Positions 1 through 9,020 are shown, counted from the first letter of the stretch. The stretch: 64,000 nt of DNA from Flavobacterium sp. CF108 (GCF_900129795.1 NZ_FQWW01000003.1:620001-684000), one strand, 5' to 3'. Notes: generated by a model not told the origin, from the sequence alone. Made by a program: numbers and translations.

Positions 1-1
1 A

Positions 2-103
2 CTTGTAGAAACCGCATGGGAAAAATTGGATAAGCTCCTGCCAGATTCCTTTTTTAAAGTTAGATTACGGGCTTTTGGCTGGTATGCCTTAAAAAAGGAA
101 TGA
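2..103 (+). CDS. C-terminal end of an unidentified protein (cut by window edge)
   Basis: An open frame enters from the left edge and gives 33 residues ending ...RAFGWYALKKE before a TGA stop. The fragment is amphipathic and rich in Lys, Leu and Phe. It is too short to assign to a family. It converges on the CocE-type hydrolase gene, whose stop lies 15 bases further on. It could be a chance reading frame, although 33 codons without a stop in such AT-rich DNA, ending next to a gene end, favours a real gene. Confidence 0.45.
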   Translation, partial: LVETAWEKLDKLLPDSFFKVRLRAFGWYALKKE

Positions 104-117
104 TTTTAAAATTACAT

Positions 118-1869
118 TCATTTCAAAACCGGAATTTTCACAAAACTGTCATTATACCATTTTATTTGCAAAGGTACTTTTGCATCCAGAATTGTTTCAT
201 CGCTTACTTCTTTTCCGGTTCCATAATTTAACTGCGAAAACGGATTTTTATTTACATTAACGGCAATCAATAAACGGCTTCCTTTACTTAGTTGTTTGCT
301 GACAAAATGAGTATTAGTAAAAGAGATTGTTTCCAATTTATTAGGTTCTAAAAGCTGTCTTTTTTCAATATCTTTTGCATAACTGGCGCGGCCTATGTAA
401 TACGATAAATGAAAGTATTCGTCATTTGGAGTAACCTCATAAAGCGTTACGCCCAGATCCATATCTTTTTTGTTGATGCTGCATTTGATTTCTCCCAAAA
501 ATGACCCATTTACAATCAAAGCTTCTTTTAACGGTTCGCTTATAAAAAAATATCCGTCATATTTGCTGACTTCTTTTTGAATAATCGGGCTTGGATAATA
601 ATTGTTATTGCTCGTTTGTCGGTCTGCAAAATCAACTTCCTGCGATAGGAATTCTTTTTTCTTAGGTTTTTGAGAATCGGCTAAATGGAAATCTCCTGAT
701 TTATTTGCTGTTAAATAAAAAGTCAGGAAACCGTTGTGCATTTTTTCGAATGAGGAAGCACTTTTCCATTCATTCGCGCCCATAACTTCATAATTGATTT
801 TGTCTTTTAGAATTTCAGGTTTAGTGCTATTCTTCAAAATAAAATCAAACCATTGATAGGTAATTTTTTTAATATCGATTAAAGCATTGGAGTCGACTTT
901 ATAATCATTTAAAATGGCCTCGCCGCCAATCTGGGTTCCAAAATGTCCATAAGGGCCAATTACAAGATAAAAAGGTGTTTTCGGACTATACTTTTGAAGT
1001 TCTTTCAAATAGTATAAACTAGAGTTTTGAGAATCATTATAATAACCATCAAAAGCTAAAATGGGAATATTAATCTGCGAAAAATCATTTTTATAAGGCG
1101 CCATTTTTTGCCAGTAATCATCAAATGACGGATGTTTTATCCATTTCTGAAACCATCGGTTAGGCTCTCCGTCAATACTGTCTAATGTTTTATAAGCAGC
1201 ACCAGATTCCCACCATCTAAATTTTAATCCTCTAAAACGTGGTCTGTTATTATTGGTAACTGTATCAAGATATTTGTTGTTTCCCACATAAAACGCCCAT
1301 TCGTAATTTGGGTTTATAAAAACATTATTTTCCATTGGTAATCCCATTCCGGGTCTGTTTGCAACGTAGGGAACAATTGTTTTAAGCGCCGGATGCATCT
1401 TTTTACAAGCCGCCCATTGTGTAAAACCGTTATAACTGCCGCCATACATTCCAACACTTCCGTTACACCATTTTTGTTTGCTGATCCAGTCAATTGCATC
1501 ATAAGCATCGCTGCTTTCATTTTCATACGGATCAATTTCGTTAGGGCTGAAACGCTTTCCGCGAGAATAAACAATTACGCCTGTATACCCTTTATCAACA
1601 GATTCTTTTATGGTTTTGAGATCCCTGTCTTTGTCACGAACATAAATCGTGTATTGAAGAATTACAGGTTTTGCATCAGTATCATTCTTTTTTCGGGCAA
1701 CCATTGCAGATAATATGGCACCGTCCCGCGTTGTAATCGAAACACTGTCCTGAATATCATAATTACTTTCGTTATTTGCTAATTTTGTGGCTTTTGTCTG
1801 CTGGGCAGAAAGTCCGCAGATTGTAAAAAATAAACTCAGAAATAAAAACAATGCTTTCTTATTCATCAT
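118..1869 (-). CDS. CocE/NonD family hydrolase (peptidase S15-like, secreted)
   Basis: Predicted alpha/beta-hydrolase of the X-Pro dipeptidyl-peptidase S15 / CocE family. It begins with a Sec signal peptide (hydrophobic core about residues 6-20, then SAQQ). The nucleophile elbow is GGSYNG with Ser145. The likely acid is Asp279 in GYYND and the likely base His309 in GPYGHF, in the order expected for the family. The rest of the protein matches the beta-rich C-terminal domain of this group. Length of 583 residues is normal. Relatives hydrolyse acyl esters or N-terminal dipeptides; the substrate cannot be read from sequence. Two ATG codons are adjacent at the start and either could be used. The gene is divergent from the VanX-like dipeptidase across an 8-bp tandem repeat. 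Confidence 0.85.
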   Translation of the reverse strand: MMNKKALFLFLSLFFTICGLSAQQTKATKLANNESNYDIQDSVSITTRDGAILSAMVARKKNDTDAKPVILQYTIYVRDKDRDLKTIKESVDKGYTGVIVYSRGKRFSPNEIDPYENESSDAYDAIDWISKQKWCNGSVGMYGGSYNGFTQWAACKKMHPALKTIVPYVANRPGMGLPMENNVFINPNYEWAFYVGNNKYLDTVTNNNRPRFRGLKFRWWESGAAYKTLDSIDGEPNRWFQKWIKHPSFDDYWQKMAPYKNDFSQINIPILAFDGYYNDSQNSSLYYLKELQKYSPKTPFYLVIGPYGHFGTQIGGEAILNDYKVDSNALIDIKKITYQWFDFILKNSTKPEILKDKINYEVMGANEWKSASSFEKMHNGFLTFYLTANKSGDFHLADSQKPKKKEFLSQEVDFADRQTSNNNYYPSPIIQKEVSKYDGYFFISEPLKEALIVNGSFLGEIKCSINKKDMDLGVTLYEVTPNDEYFHLSYYIGRASYAKDIEKRQLLEPNKLETISFTNTHFVSKQLSKGSRLLIAVNVNKNPFSQLNYGTGKEVSDETILDAKVPLQIKWYNDSFVKIPVLK

Positions 1870-1906
1870 TTGTAAGTTTTTTAGTTAAACGAATTTAATT
1901 ATAAAT

Positions 1907-1973
1907 TTATATATTTATATATTTATATATTTATATATTTATATATTTATATATTTATATATTTATATATTTA
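1907..1973. repeat. 8-bp tandem repeat TTATATAT, about eight copies
   Basis: Perfect head-to-tail copies of TTATATAT fill the spacer between two divergent genes. It lies about 38 bases upstream of the hydrolase start and about 29 bases upstream of the dipeptidase start, so it occupies the place of both promoters. Such tracts can change copy number by slippage. Confidence 0.9.
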
Positions 1974-2001
1974 CTTCAATAATGACTCAAATTATAACTT
2001 C

Positions 2002-2655
2002 ATGTTACAATATATTAAATCTTCATTTTTTTTAATATGCTTTTGCTGGATAATTTCTGCGAAAGCACAAAATGAAGCATATGCAGAACCTGTAGAAAAT
2101 AAAATTGAGGATACAACCTTTGTAAATCTTAAAGACTACAGCAAAGATTTTATTTATGATATGAAATATGCCACAGAAGATAATTTCCTGAAGGCAAAAG
2201 TATATGATTGTGCAGAATGTTTCCTGCGATTAAAAACCGTAAAAGCTTTAGTCGAAGCTAATAAAGATTTTATCAAAAAAGGATATAAAATAAAGCTGTA
2301 CGATTGTTACAGGCCTTTATCGATTCAGCAGAAAATGTGGGCAATTGTTTCGAATCCGGAGTATGTGGCAGATCCAAAAAAAGGCTCCATTCACAATAGA
2401 GGAGGAGCCGTAGATATTTCGTTAGTCGATTCTAACGGAAAAGAACTTGAAATGGGAACCGCTTTTGACTTTTTTGGTCCAGAAGCTGGTCACAACTACA
2501 CTAAATTTTCTAAAGAAGTTTTATCAAATAGAAAATTCCTTAAAAAAATAATGATCCAAAACGGTTTCAATTCCTTTGATTCAGAATGGTGGCATTATAA
2601 TTTAAAAACCGGATTAAAAGATCCGGTTGCGAATCAAAAATGGAATTGCGAATAA
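2002..2655 (+). CDS. VanX-like D-Ala-D-Ala dipeptidase (peptidase M15D)
   Basis: Zinc dipeptidase of the VanX/DdpX family, which cleaves D-alanyl-D-alanine. The family signature is complete: Arg104 in YRPL, zinc ligands His131 and Asp138 in SIHNRGGAVD, and Glu195 with zinc ligand His198 in EWWH. An N-terminal signal peptide (about residues 1-22, ending SAKAQ) places it in the periplasm. A periplasmic enzyme suggests scavenging of D-Ala-D-Ala from peptidoglycan turnover rather than vancomycin resistance, and no vanH/vanA homologue is nearby. Its 3' end meets the next gene tail to tail with a 2-base gap. There is no strong Shine-Dalgarno, as is usual in this phylum. Confidence 0.9.
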   Translation: MLQYIKSSFFLICFCWIISAKAQNEAYAEPVENKIEDTTFVNLKDYSKDFIYDMKYATEDNFLKAKVYDCAECFLRLKTVKALVEANKDFIKKGYKIKLYDCYRPLSIQQKMWAIVSNPEYVADPKKGSIHNRGGAVDISLVDSNGKELEMGTAFDFFGPEAGHNYTKFSKEVLSNRKFLKKIMIQNGFNSFDSEWWHYNLKTGLKDPVANQKWNCE

Positions 2656-2657
2656 AA

Positions 2658-3224
2658 TTACTCAACGCATCTGATATTCTGCATGAAATATGTATTGGGC
2701 TGATACGTTTTGTTATTCATTTCAGAAACTAATTCTCTTTTTACAATATAATCTTCTGTATCTGTAAGATATTTAATTCGCATAATCAAAATAGGCGAAG
2801 TTTTTAAATCTTCATAATTATCTTTCATAAACATAAAAATCCCGGTATTTACACGATTGTCAAAACCCTTGTCGTCGCGAATTAAAGTACCGCAGTTTTC
2901 CTGGTTAATATGCATAAGCGTAACAATTTTTCCGTTTTCTAATTGTAAATAAACTTTAGAATTTTTATCAAAACAATTCGCTTTTATAAAGTCTTTGCTT
3001 TTTTGAATAAGCTGTAAATTTAAAGTAGGTAAACCGTCTGTCTGCGCAAGCGAAAAGAAAACATAACTAAAAGTACCGCCAAAGTTCTTCTCACTTATCA
3101 AATATTCATTAGTTACTTTATAAGTTCCAATCGAGTCTGTTACATTGGCACTGTATTCACAAGGTTTTTGAGCAAATGCGGTAAAGGTTAATAAAAAAAG
3201 AGTTAGAGTAATTAGTTGTTTCAT
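2658..3224 (-). CDS. small secreted protein of unknown function
   Basis: 188 residues, not recognised as a named family. A clear signal peptide starts at MKQLITLTLFLLTFTAFAQ. A start nine codons further upstream is possible but would overlap the preceding methyltransferase gene and put charged residues ahead of the signal sequence, so the inner ATG was chosen. The mature part has four cysteines (CEYS, NCFD, ENCG, IRCVE), which could form two disulfides in the periplasm. It is the last gene of a three-gene operon behind the methyltransferase (8-base gap). Confidence 0.7.
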   Translation of the reverse strand: MKQLITLTLFLLTFTAFAQKPCEYSANVTDSIGTYKVTNEYLISEKNFGGTFSYVFFSLAQTDGLPTLNLQLIQKSKDFIKANCFDKNSKVYLQLENGKIVTLMHINQENCGTLIRDDKGFDNRVNTGIFMFMKDNYEDLKTSPILIMRIKYLTDTEDYIVKRELVSEMNNKTYQPNTYFMQNIRCVE

Positions 3225-3232
3225 TTTTAGAT

Positions 3233-4414
3233 TTAGATTATTTTTCTGCAAATTAAAACTATTTTGCTTTCATTTTTATCTGTTGTAAAAAAACAATAAA
3301 TATTTCCACCATTTTTTATTTTCCATTTCTTCCGAATGTTTTCTACAGTTTCAGGAAAGTTGCGGGTTGTAACGTTTGCCTGCTGATTTAACAGCTCGGT
3401 TTTCATCTCATTTTTGCTGTATGAAATTACTTTCTCAATCTCAAAACGGCGTCCCGGAAAATCAATTAAATCTTCAGATGTATATAAATGAGAATGTTTA
3501 TGCAACTTATTGATTTGGAATATCGTGCTTACTTCATCAAACCCGCCCGACTTCATAATTGCCGAATTAGCTTCGTAAAGATATTTTTGAGGAAGATGAT
3601 ATGATGGAAATGGAGTATCATCGCCTAAAACAAATTCAAACGTTTCTATTTTATCTTTTAAAATATTGGCTGTTTTTAAAGTTATTTCTCCCGAATAATT
3701 TTTATGAATTTCAAAAAGCAATTCTTTAACCTCATTTTCGAGTGCGATAATATGAATGTTTTTTACAAATTTCAATTCAGATAAACCTGCAGAAATATCT
3801 AATAAAGGCGCGGTTTTAATTAAAATAGAATCAGCCTTTTCAAAATAAAAATCTAAAGAATCGGGAACATTTGGCAAGCAGTCTTTCAGCATAAAAACTT
3901 TACCTTTTGCATCATTTCTTCTAGAAGGATCAATATAAATCCAATCGAATTTCTGGTTTAAACCATTTAAAACATTGGCAGAATCATCGGCATAAAAACT
4001 GCAGTTTTCAACACCTAATTGTTTGAAGTTATGTTTTACAATTGCAGATAAATCTTCGTTTATTTCGCAATGTGCAATAGTTTTAAATTGTTTGGAAAAA
4101 TAATAATCATCAACACCAAAGCCTCCGGTAAGATCAATTAAACTTTTTCCCGAAATTAAAGAAGCTTTATAAGCCGCTGTCTTTTCAGAAGAAGTCTGCT
4201 CGACAGAAATTTTACTCGGATAAATAATATTTTCTGCAGCAAACCAGGTTGGTAATTTGTCTTTTGCTTTTGACTTCGCTTCGATTTGGTTTAAAATTAA
4301 AATCCATTCCACCTCTGGAAAAGGATTTTTTTGAAGCGCTAATTTTGTAATGGATTCACTGCTATTCAGCGTTATAAAATCTTGAATATTTTTACTTAAA
4401 ATAGAAGTGTTCAA
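3233..4414 (-). CDS. class I SAM-dependent methyltransferase with THUMP-like domain
   Basis: 393 residues. The central Rossmann fold has a motif I LIDLTGGFGVDDYYF for S-adenosylmethionine and a motif IV YIDPSRR, which resembles the catalytic DPPY-type loop of nucleic-acid methyltransferases. This arrangement is that of the Bacteroidetes PG_1098 family, with an N-terminal helical part, the methyltransferase core and a C-terminal THUMP-like domain. RNA modification is therefore likely, but the target is unknown. The start is 2 bases from the stop of the upstream permease, indicating a tight operon. Confidence 0.8.
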   Translation of the reverse strand: MNTSILSKNIQDFITLNSSESITKLALQKNPFPEVEWILILNQIEAKSKAKDKLPTWFAAENIIYPSKISVEQTSSEKTAAYKASLISGKSLIDLTGGFGVDDYYFSKQFKTIAHCEINEDLSAIVKHNFKQLGVENCSFYADDSANVLNGLNQKFDWIYIDPSRRNDAKGKVFMLKDCLPNVPDSLDFYFEKADSILIKTAPLLDISAGLSELKFVKNIHIIALENEVKELLFEIHKNYSGEITLKTANILKDKIETFEFVLGDDTPFPSYHLPQKYLYEANSAIMKSGGFDEVSTIFQINKLHKHSHLYTSEDLIDFPGRRFEIEKVISYSKNEMKTELLNQQANVTTRNFPETVENIRKKWKIKNGGNIYCFFTTDKNESKIVLICRKII

Positions 4415-4416
4415 AG

Positions 4417-5508
4417 CTAAATTCTTTCGGTTAAAACAGATATAATTTTGTTATCAGGAAAAAATTCTTTTAAAATTACTTTTATCATAGTAAAAAGCGG
4501 AACTGCGATAATCATTCCTACGATTCCAAAGGTAATGCCGCTAACTAAAGTAATCAGGAATATTTCCAGCGGATGCGAATTTACGCTTTTTGATGAAATT
4601 ATAGGCTGGCTGATGTTATTATCAATCGCCTGTACCAGTAAAAACCCAATCACAACATAAATAGTAGTTGGTAAAATTTCAGATCTAAAATCCTGCCCAA
4701 TTAAGCTGATCATAGTTAAAAGCGCAGCTAAAGTAGTCCCAATGATTGGCCCGATGTAGGGAATGATATTTAAAACGGCACATAAAAACGCAATTACAAA
4801 AGCATTTTTATTTCCGAAAATCACTAAAACAATCAGATAAAGAATAAATACAACCGTTAATTGAAGCAAAAGCCCAATAAAATAGCGGGTTAACATATGG
4901 TTTATCTTGGTGATCGAATTTAAAATTTTGTCTTCGTTTGAATCTGGAAGTAATTTTCTTGCTGTAGATTTAAACTGATCCTGATCTTTAATAAAGAAAA
5001 AAGTAATGAAGAATACAGAAACTAATCCCATTCCCATATCAGCCATAAAATTCAAAATCGAGTTGATAAAACCAGTAAAATAACTAAAATCCAACATCGA
5101 AGTAACTTTTGAATCTCTCAGTACTTTATTGAGATCAAAATGCGGAATATTAAAGTAGGTTTCAATAGTTTGTTCCGTTTCCATGAACTGAGATTGCAGC
5201 TGATTGGTATCTAAAAGCGATAAATTATTGGCCTGAGAAATGATTAATGGAACAAATAAAAAGATAAAGCCAACCATTAATAAAACAAAAATTACAATGG
5301 CGGTTGTCGCGGCAAGTGAATCTTTGAATTTTAATTTATTCTTTAAAAACAAAACCAGCGGATTTGATATTAAACACAAGATCAAAGAAATACATAAGTA
5401 AACAATGACAGTTTGTATTTCGTATAAAAAGTATAAAACAATACCAATTATTAATATTGTAGTTAATGCTCTTAAGATTCCGTTAGAAATAGTTTTTGAC
5501 GTTATCAT
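4417..5508 (-). CDS. AI-2E family transporter (YdiK/PerM-like permease)
   Basis: 363-residue integral membrane protein with the AI-2E transporter family layout: two to three N-terminal helices (about residues 12-85), a long periplasmic stretch (about 90-145), then helices including the conserved PYIGPIIG region (about 250-258) and a C-terminal bundle. Family members export diverse small solutes or ions; the name does not show that autoinducer-2 is the substrate. It leads the operon with the methyltransferase and the small secreted protein. Confidence 0.85.
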   Translation of the reverse strand: MITSKTISNGILRALTTILIIGIVLYFLYEIQTVIVYLCISLILCLISNPLVLFLKNKLKFKDSLAATTAIVIFVLLMVGFIFLFVPLIISQANNLSLLDTNQLQSQFMETEQTIETYFNIPHFDLNKVLRDSKVTSMLDFSYFTGFINSILNFMADMGMGLVSVFFITFFFIKDQDQFKSTARKLLPDSNEDKILNSITKINHMLTRYFIGLLLQLTVVFILYLIVLVIFGNKNAFVIAFLCAVLNIIPYIGPIIGTTLAALLTMISLIGQDFRSEILPTTIYVVIGFLLVQAIDNNISQPIISSKSVNSHPLEIFLITLVSGITFGIVGMIIAVPLFTMIKVILKEFFPDNKIISVLTERI

Positions 5509-5567
5509 ATTTAAATTTTAGACTATAAAAATAGGAAAAACCTTTTAATATTCTAGCTTTAAAATAA

Positions 5568-5595
5568 AAAAGCGAGATGGAAACATCTCGCTTTT
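5568..5595. terminator. intrinsic terminator, bidirectional
   Basis: Perfect 12-bp stem AAAAGCGAGATG / CATCTCGCTTTT with a 4-base loop. T runs flank it on both strands. It lies just downstream of the M43 protease gene and shields the permease promoter. Confidence 0.85.
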
Positions 5596-5623
5596 ATAGG
5601 GTATTTTAAGACTGTTTAAAAGT

Positions 5624-6586
5624 TTATGGCTGTCCAAAAGAAAATCTTGCACCTCCGCTTACGAAGATAGCAGCCATTCTGTTTTTCTGTCCTGTAGAGA
5701 ACATATACATTCCAGCATCATCAGTGTAATCCATGTAGTTCATTGTCATTTCTACCGGAGTACCAGAACAAGTACTGTAGTGTGGATAAGCAGGAACGCC
5801 ATAGTTTGCAGTGTTGTGAGTAGGAGTATCTGAAACTAAATCGCTTCCGCAAGTTGCATCTCCCCAAATGTGACGTAAGTTCATCCAGTGTCCAACTTCG
5901 TGAGTACCAGTTCTTCCTAAATTATAAGGAGCCGCAGAAGCACCAGATAATCCGAAATATTTAGAATCAATTACAACTCCGTCTGTAGAAGAAGATCCTC
6001 CAGGAAATTGTGCATAACCTAAAATTCCGCCGCCAATAGTACAAGCCCATAAATTAAGCTTTGTAGTAGGAGAAGTTGGTGCTAAACCGCCCTGAGCTGT
6101 TTTTTTCATAGCATCATTGGTTCCCCAAGAAGTTTTAGTTGTAGATTTTCTAATAACCTGGTCTAAAACAAATGAAATTCCAACGTTAGCTTTAACACCT
6201 GCAAAAAGTGCTGGTACGCTGTTATAATCAGAGTTTTGTGCGTTGAAATCTTTGTTTAGAACATCAATTTGAGATTGAATTTGAGCATTTGAGATATTCT
6301 CTGCAGTTGTTCTGTACAAAACGTTTACTACAACAGGAATTTGAATTTTACCATTTACAAGTTTACCTGTAAGTAAAGTTTTGTTTGTAAAAGCTTCAAT
6401 TTCGTTCATTCTGATCGCTAATGTAGGATCAGCTTTTAACTGAGCTTCTAAAACATCCTGAGTTGCGCAAGAACGAAGCGTTGCTTTTGCAGCAGAAGCT
6501 TCAGATCCGCTTGCGTCAGCAGATTGATCGTTTTGACAAGAAAACAGCACTAGTGCTGTAAATGCAGTAATAATAACTTTTTTCAT
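5624..6586 (-). CDS. M43 family zinc metalloprotease lipoprotein (pappalysin-like)
   Basis: Metzincin protease of the cytophagalysin/pappalysin family. The zinc site is HEVGHWMNLRH, with His229, Glu230, His233 and His239, followed by IWGD as usual for M43. The Met-turn is supplied by the NYMDY region near residue 285. The N-terminus is a lipoprotein signal with lipobox LFSC, so the protein is probably lipid-anchored. An N-terminal propeptide-like part (about residues 20-85) precedes the catalytic domain. Cysteines around the zinc motif (DATCGSD, YSTCSG) could form a disulfide. At 320 residues it is a single catalytic domain, with no T9SS C-terminal sorting domain visible. Confidence 0.9.
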   Translation of the reverse strand: MKKVIITAFTALVLFSCQNDQSADASGSEASAAKATLRSCATQDVLEAQLKADPTLAIRMNEIEAFTNKTLLTGKLVNGKIQIPVVVNVLYRTTAENISNAQIQSQIDVLNKDFNAQNSDYNSVPALFAGVKANVGISFVLDQVIRKSTTKTSWGTNDAMKKTAQGGLAPTSPTTKLNLWACTIGGGILGYAQFPGGSSSTDGVVIDSKYFGLSGASAAPYNLGRTGTHEVGHWMNLRHIWGDATCGSDLVSDTPTHNTANYGVPAYPHYSTCSGTPVEMTMNYMDYTDDAGMYMFSTGQKNRMAAIFVSGGARFSFGQP

Positions 6587-6892
6587 AATAACGGGGTTTT
6601 TTGTTATAAAATATTAGTTTTGGTTAACCAGATCGCAATTTTATAACAAAAACATTTTGTAGCCAAATTTTTATATGGAATTATTTGTGTGAAATTTTAC
6701 AATCCCTTGTATAGTCTAGTTCTTACAAAAAAGTTAAAATTATTTTTATGATGTAAATTCTTATTTATGAATGTTTTTAGGAGTAAAAAAACTATAATTA
6801 GATTAAAATTTAACCTTTTGGTAAAATGTTTGTATTAATTTTAACACTGTTTCCTACGTATTTCTACTTTTTTTAGAAAAGTATCTTTTATG
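6587..6892. other. gene-free AT-rich spacer
   Basis: About 300 bases between the protease start and the stop of the SpoU methyltransferase gene, both on the minus strand. It must contain the protease promoter, but no convincing TAnnTTTG box, small ORF or stable hairpin was found. Confidence 0.5.
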
Positions 6893-7393
6893 TTAAAGAG
6901 GGAAAGAAGTAATCTCATATAGCGCAATACTCGCAGCTTGTACAACATTCATACTAGAGTTTTTTCCAAACATATTGATGTGTACAATTTGATCACAGAT
7001 TTTTAAAAGTTCATTTGAAATTCCATTGATTTCATTTCCTATCAAAAGGGCTGTTTTTTTATTTGGAAGCACAACTTCTTTTAGAGGTTTGCTATTGCTT
7101 GTAATTTCTAAAGCAATGATTTCGAAGCTGTTTTGTTGTAAGTATTCAATTAATTCTGAAGTTTCTTCGATAATTTGATGCGGTACATGAAGATGCGTAC
7201 TGCGGGAAGTTTTGTTAATTTTTCTTGGCGTAAGCGGAATATCTTTCCCCAGAAAAATAATATTTTCGACACCAAAAGCCTCAGAAATTCTAAAGAGTGA
7301 ACCAATGTTTTGCTGAAAATAAATATGATCGCAAACCAAAGTTATAGGAAATGTTTTTCTCTCAAATTGATTTTCTTCGTGAGTAAGCTGCAT
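6893..7393 (-). CDS. TrmH/SpoU family RNA 2'-O-methyltransferase
   Basis: 166-residue SPOUT-class enzyme that transfers methyl from SAM to a ribose 2'-OH. Motif 1 is NIGSLFRISEAFG (Asn29, Arg35), motif 2 is LLIGNEINGIS, and motif 3 is SSMNVVQAASIALYE; together they form the knotted SAM site. It is a minimal single-domain protein without the L30e-like N-terminal domain found in RlmB, so a tRNA or a different rRNA site is plausible. The target base cannot be inferred. Confidence 0.87.
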   Translation of the reverse strand: MQLTHEENQFERKTFPITLVCDHIYFQQNIGSLFRISEAFGVENIIFLGKDIPLTPRKINKTSRSTHLHVPHQIIEETSELIEYLQQNSFEIIALEITSNSKPLKEVVLPNKKTALLIGNEINGISNELLKICDQIVHINMFGKNSSMNVVQAASIALYEITSFPL

Positions 7394-7398
7394 TTTTG

Positions 7399-7459
7399 TT
7401 AGTAAAAAGTAATTAGTAAAAAGTAATTAGTAAAAAGTAATTAGTAAAAAGTGATTAGT
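7399..7459. repeat. 14-bp tandem repeat TTAGTAAAAAGTAA, four copies
   Basis: Three perfect copies and a fourth with one change, followed by a partial fifth. It sits immediately upstream of the SpoU methyltransferase start. A degenerate relative (TTAGTAAAGAGTGACTGG and following) occurs after the PrcB-like gene near position 29850. Confidence 0.9.
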
Positions 7460-7527
7460 GTTGAGAGGTGACGTTGTTTTTTTAAAATTGATTGAATTAC
7501 TAGTTACTTATCACTTGAGACTAGTCA

Positions 7528-8166
7528 TTAATTAGTAAAAATATAATTGATAATGTTGGCACCCATTTTTAAAGCTTTGTCGCGAACATTTGCAGGGTCA
7601 TTGTGCACTTCAGGATCTTCCCAGCCGTCGCCTAAATCGCATTCGTAAGTATATAATAAAACTAATTTATTTTCTACAAAAATTCCAAACGCCTGCGGAC
7701 GGGTTCCGTCGTGTTCGTGAATTTTAGGTAATCCGTTTGGGAACGGAAATGGTTTTTGGAAAATCGCGTGATTTGCAGGAAGTTCTACTAAATTATTATT
7801 CGGAAATATTTTTTTGATTTCTTTTCGAATGTATTGATCCATACCGTAATTATCATCGATATGAAGAAAACCGCCTCCGTATAAATAATTTCTAAGATTG
7901 GTTATGTCTGAATCGCTGAAAACAACATTTCCGTGTCCGGTCATGTGTACAAACGGATACGAAAGCAAATCAGGATTACTTGGTTCTACTGTCGATGGTT
8001 TTGCTTTTATTCTGGTATTGATGGTTGAATTGCAAAAACGAATTAAGTTGGGCAATGATGTTGGGTTTGCATACCAATCGCCGCCGCCGCTGTATTTAAG
8101 CAAAGCAATTTCCTGAGAAAATGAAGAGATTGAAAAAAGTAAAAACAGGTAAAATATTTTTTTCAT
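7528..8166 (-). CDS. DUF4159 domain-containing secreted protein
   Basis: 212 residues with a short signal peptide (about 1-17, ending SSFSQ). The rest matches the DUF4159 family: GGGDWYANPTSLPNL near the start, FVHMTGHGNVVFS, YGGGFLHIDDNYGMD and a Trp/Asp-rich CDLGDGWEDPEVHND near the end. The fold resembles a glutamine-amidotransferase-like flavodoxin fold. In Bacteroidetes the domain is often found near gliding or envelope genes, but no biochemical function is established. It follows rsmE in the same direction after an inverted-repeat element. Confidence 0.85.
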   Translation of the reverse strand: MKKIFYLFLLFSISSFSQEIALLKYSGGGDWYANPTSLPNLIRFCNSTINTRIKAKPSTVEPSNPDLLSYPFVHMTGHGNVVFSDSDITNLRNYLYGGGFLHIDDNYGMDQYIRKEIKKIFPNNNLVELPANHAIFQKPFPFPNGLPKIHEHDGTRPQAFGIFVENKLVLLYTYECDLGDGWEDPEVHNDPANVRDKALKMGANIINYIFTN

Positions 8167-8187
8167 GTAATTTTTAATTATTGATCT

Positions 8188-8294
8188 GTCATTGCGAGGA
8201 ACGGAGCAGCCTCACTAATAATTCGTATTCTAAAACTTTGGCAAGCTCAGTAAGTTTAATTTGAAAGTGTGATTGTTTCGTTCCTCGCAATGAC
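8188..8294. repeat. inverted-repeat intergenic element (GTCATTGCGAGGAACG arms)
   Basis: Two perfect 16-bp inverted arms, GTCATTGCGAGGAACG and its complement, enclose about 75 bases without coding capacity. The arms resemble a repeat common in non-coding DNA of many bacteria. Related arms (ATTCCGAGGAACG) occur in the element near 27.4 kb. It lies between rsmE and the DUF4159 gene and could fold in the transcript. Confidence 0.8.
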
Positions 8295-8304
8295 TAAACT
8301 AAAC

Positions 8305-9018
8305 TTAATTCGGCGTTTCATTAAAAAACACAACACTATGGCAAGCGACAACTGCAGCAGTTTCTGTTCGCAAACGTGTATTTCCTAAAGTTACCGGCTG
8401 ATATTTATTTTCGATGGCCAAAGCTATTTCTTTTTCTGAGAAATCTCCTTCGGGACCTATTAATAAAGTTACATCTTCATTTGGCTTTAAAGTTTCCTTC
8501 AACGATTTTTTATCGGTTTCTTCACAATGTGCAATAAATTGTAAACCCTGATTTTTTTGTTTTATGAATTCCTTAAACGAAATAGCATCATTTAATTTTG
8601 GAAGAAACATTTCATTTGATTGTTTCATTGCCGATAAAATAATCTTTTCAAAACGCTCTAAATTAATTACTTTTCGTTCAGAACGATCGCAGATAATAGG
8701 CGTAATTTCCTGAATTCCAATTTCTGTAGCTTTTTCTAAAAACCATTCAAAACGATCATTCATTTTGGTTGGTGCAACGGCTAAATGCAGGCGAAATTTT
8801 GGTTCTGGAGATTTTGTTATTGAACGAACGGCAACAATACATTTATTGTCTGAAGCCAGCGTAATTTCAGTTTCAAACAATAAACCAAAACCGTTTGTAA
8901 CATGCAGGATATCTGAATCTTTCTTTCGTAAAACTTTTATAATATGTTTGCTTTCTTCTTTATCAAAAGAAAAACTCTCGGTTGATTCGTCAATATCAGG
9001 ATTGTAAAATAACTGCAT
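8305..9018 (-). CDS. rsmE: 16S rRNA (uracil-1498-N3)-methyltransferase RsmE
   Basis: 237-residue SPOUT methyltransferase that methylates U1498 of 16S rRNA. It has an N-terminal PUA-like domain (about 1-65, with KEESKHIIKVLRKK) and the C-terminal knotted SAM domain. The diagnostic motifs are LLIGPEGDFSEKEI, LGNTRLRTETAAVVA, and the basic stretch IICDRSERKV that contacts RNA. Length is typical. The gene starts 2 bases after the tsaD stop, so the two are co-transcribed. Confidence 0.95.
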   Translation of the reverse strand: MQLFYNPDIDESTESFSFDKEESKHIIKVLRKKDSDILHVTNGFGLLFETEITLASDNKCIVAVRSITKSPEPKFRLHLAVAPTKMNDRFEWFLEKATEIGIQEITPIICDRSERKVINLERFEKIILSAMKQSNEMFLPKLNDAISFKEFIKQKNQGLQFIAHCEETDKKSLKETLKPNEDVTLLIGPEGDFSEKEIALAIENKYQPVTLGNTRLRTETAAVVACHSVVFFNETPN

Positions 9019-9020
9019 AA

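Noticed and set aside
2002-2655. Vancomycin-resistance determinant
   Set aside because: The VanX-like enzyme has a signal peptide and no vanH, vanA, vanR or vanS partner; a Gram-negative periplasmic scavenging role is more likely.
4417-5508. Quorum-sensing autoinducer-2 exporter
   Set aside because: The AI-2E family name is historical; no luxS or lsr genes are present and the substrate is unknown.
7399-7459. Regular direct repeats as a CRISPR array
   Set aside because: The 14-bp units are contiguous with no spacers and no cas genes are nearby; this is a simple tandem repeat.
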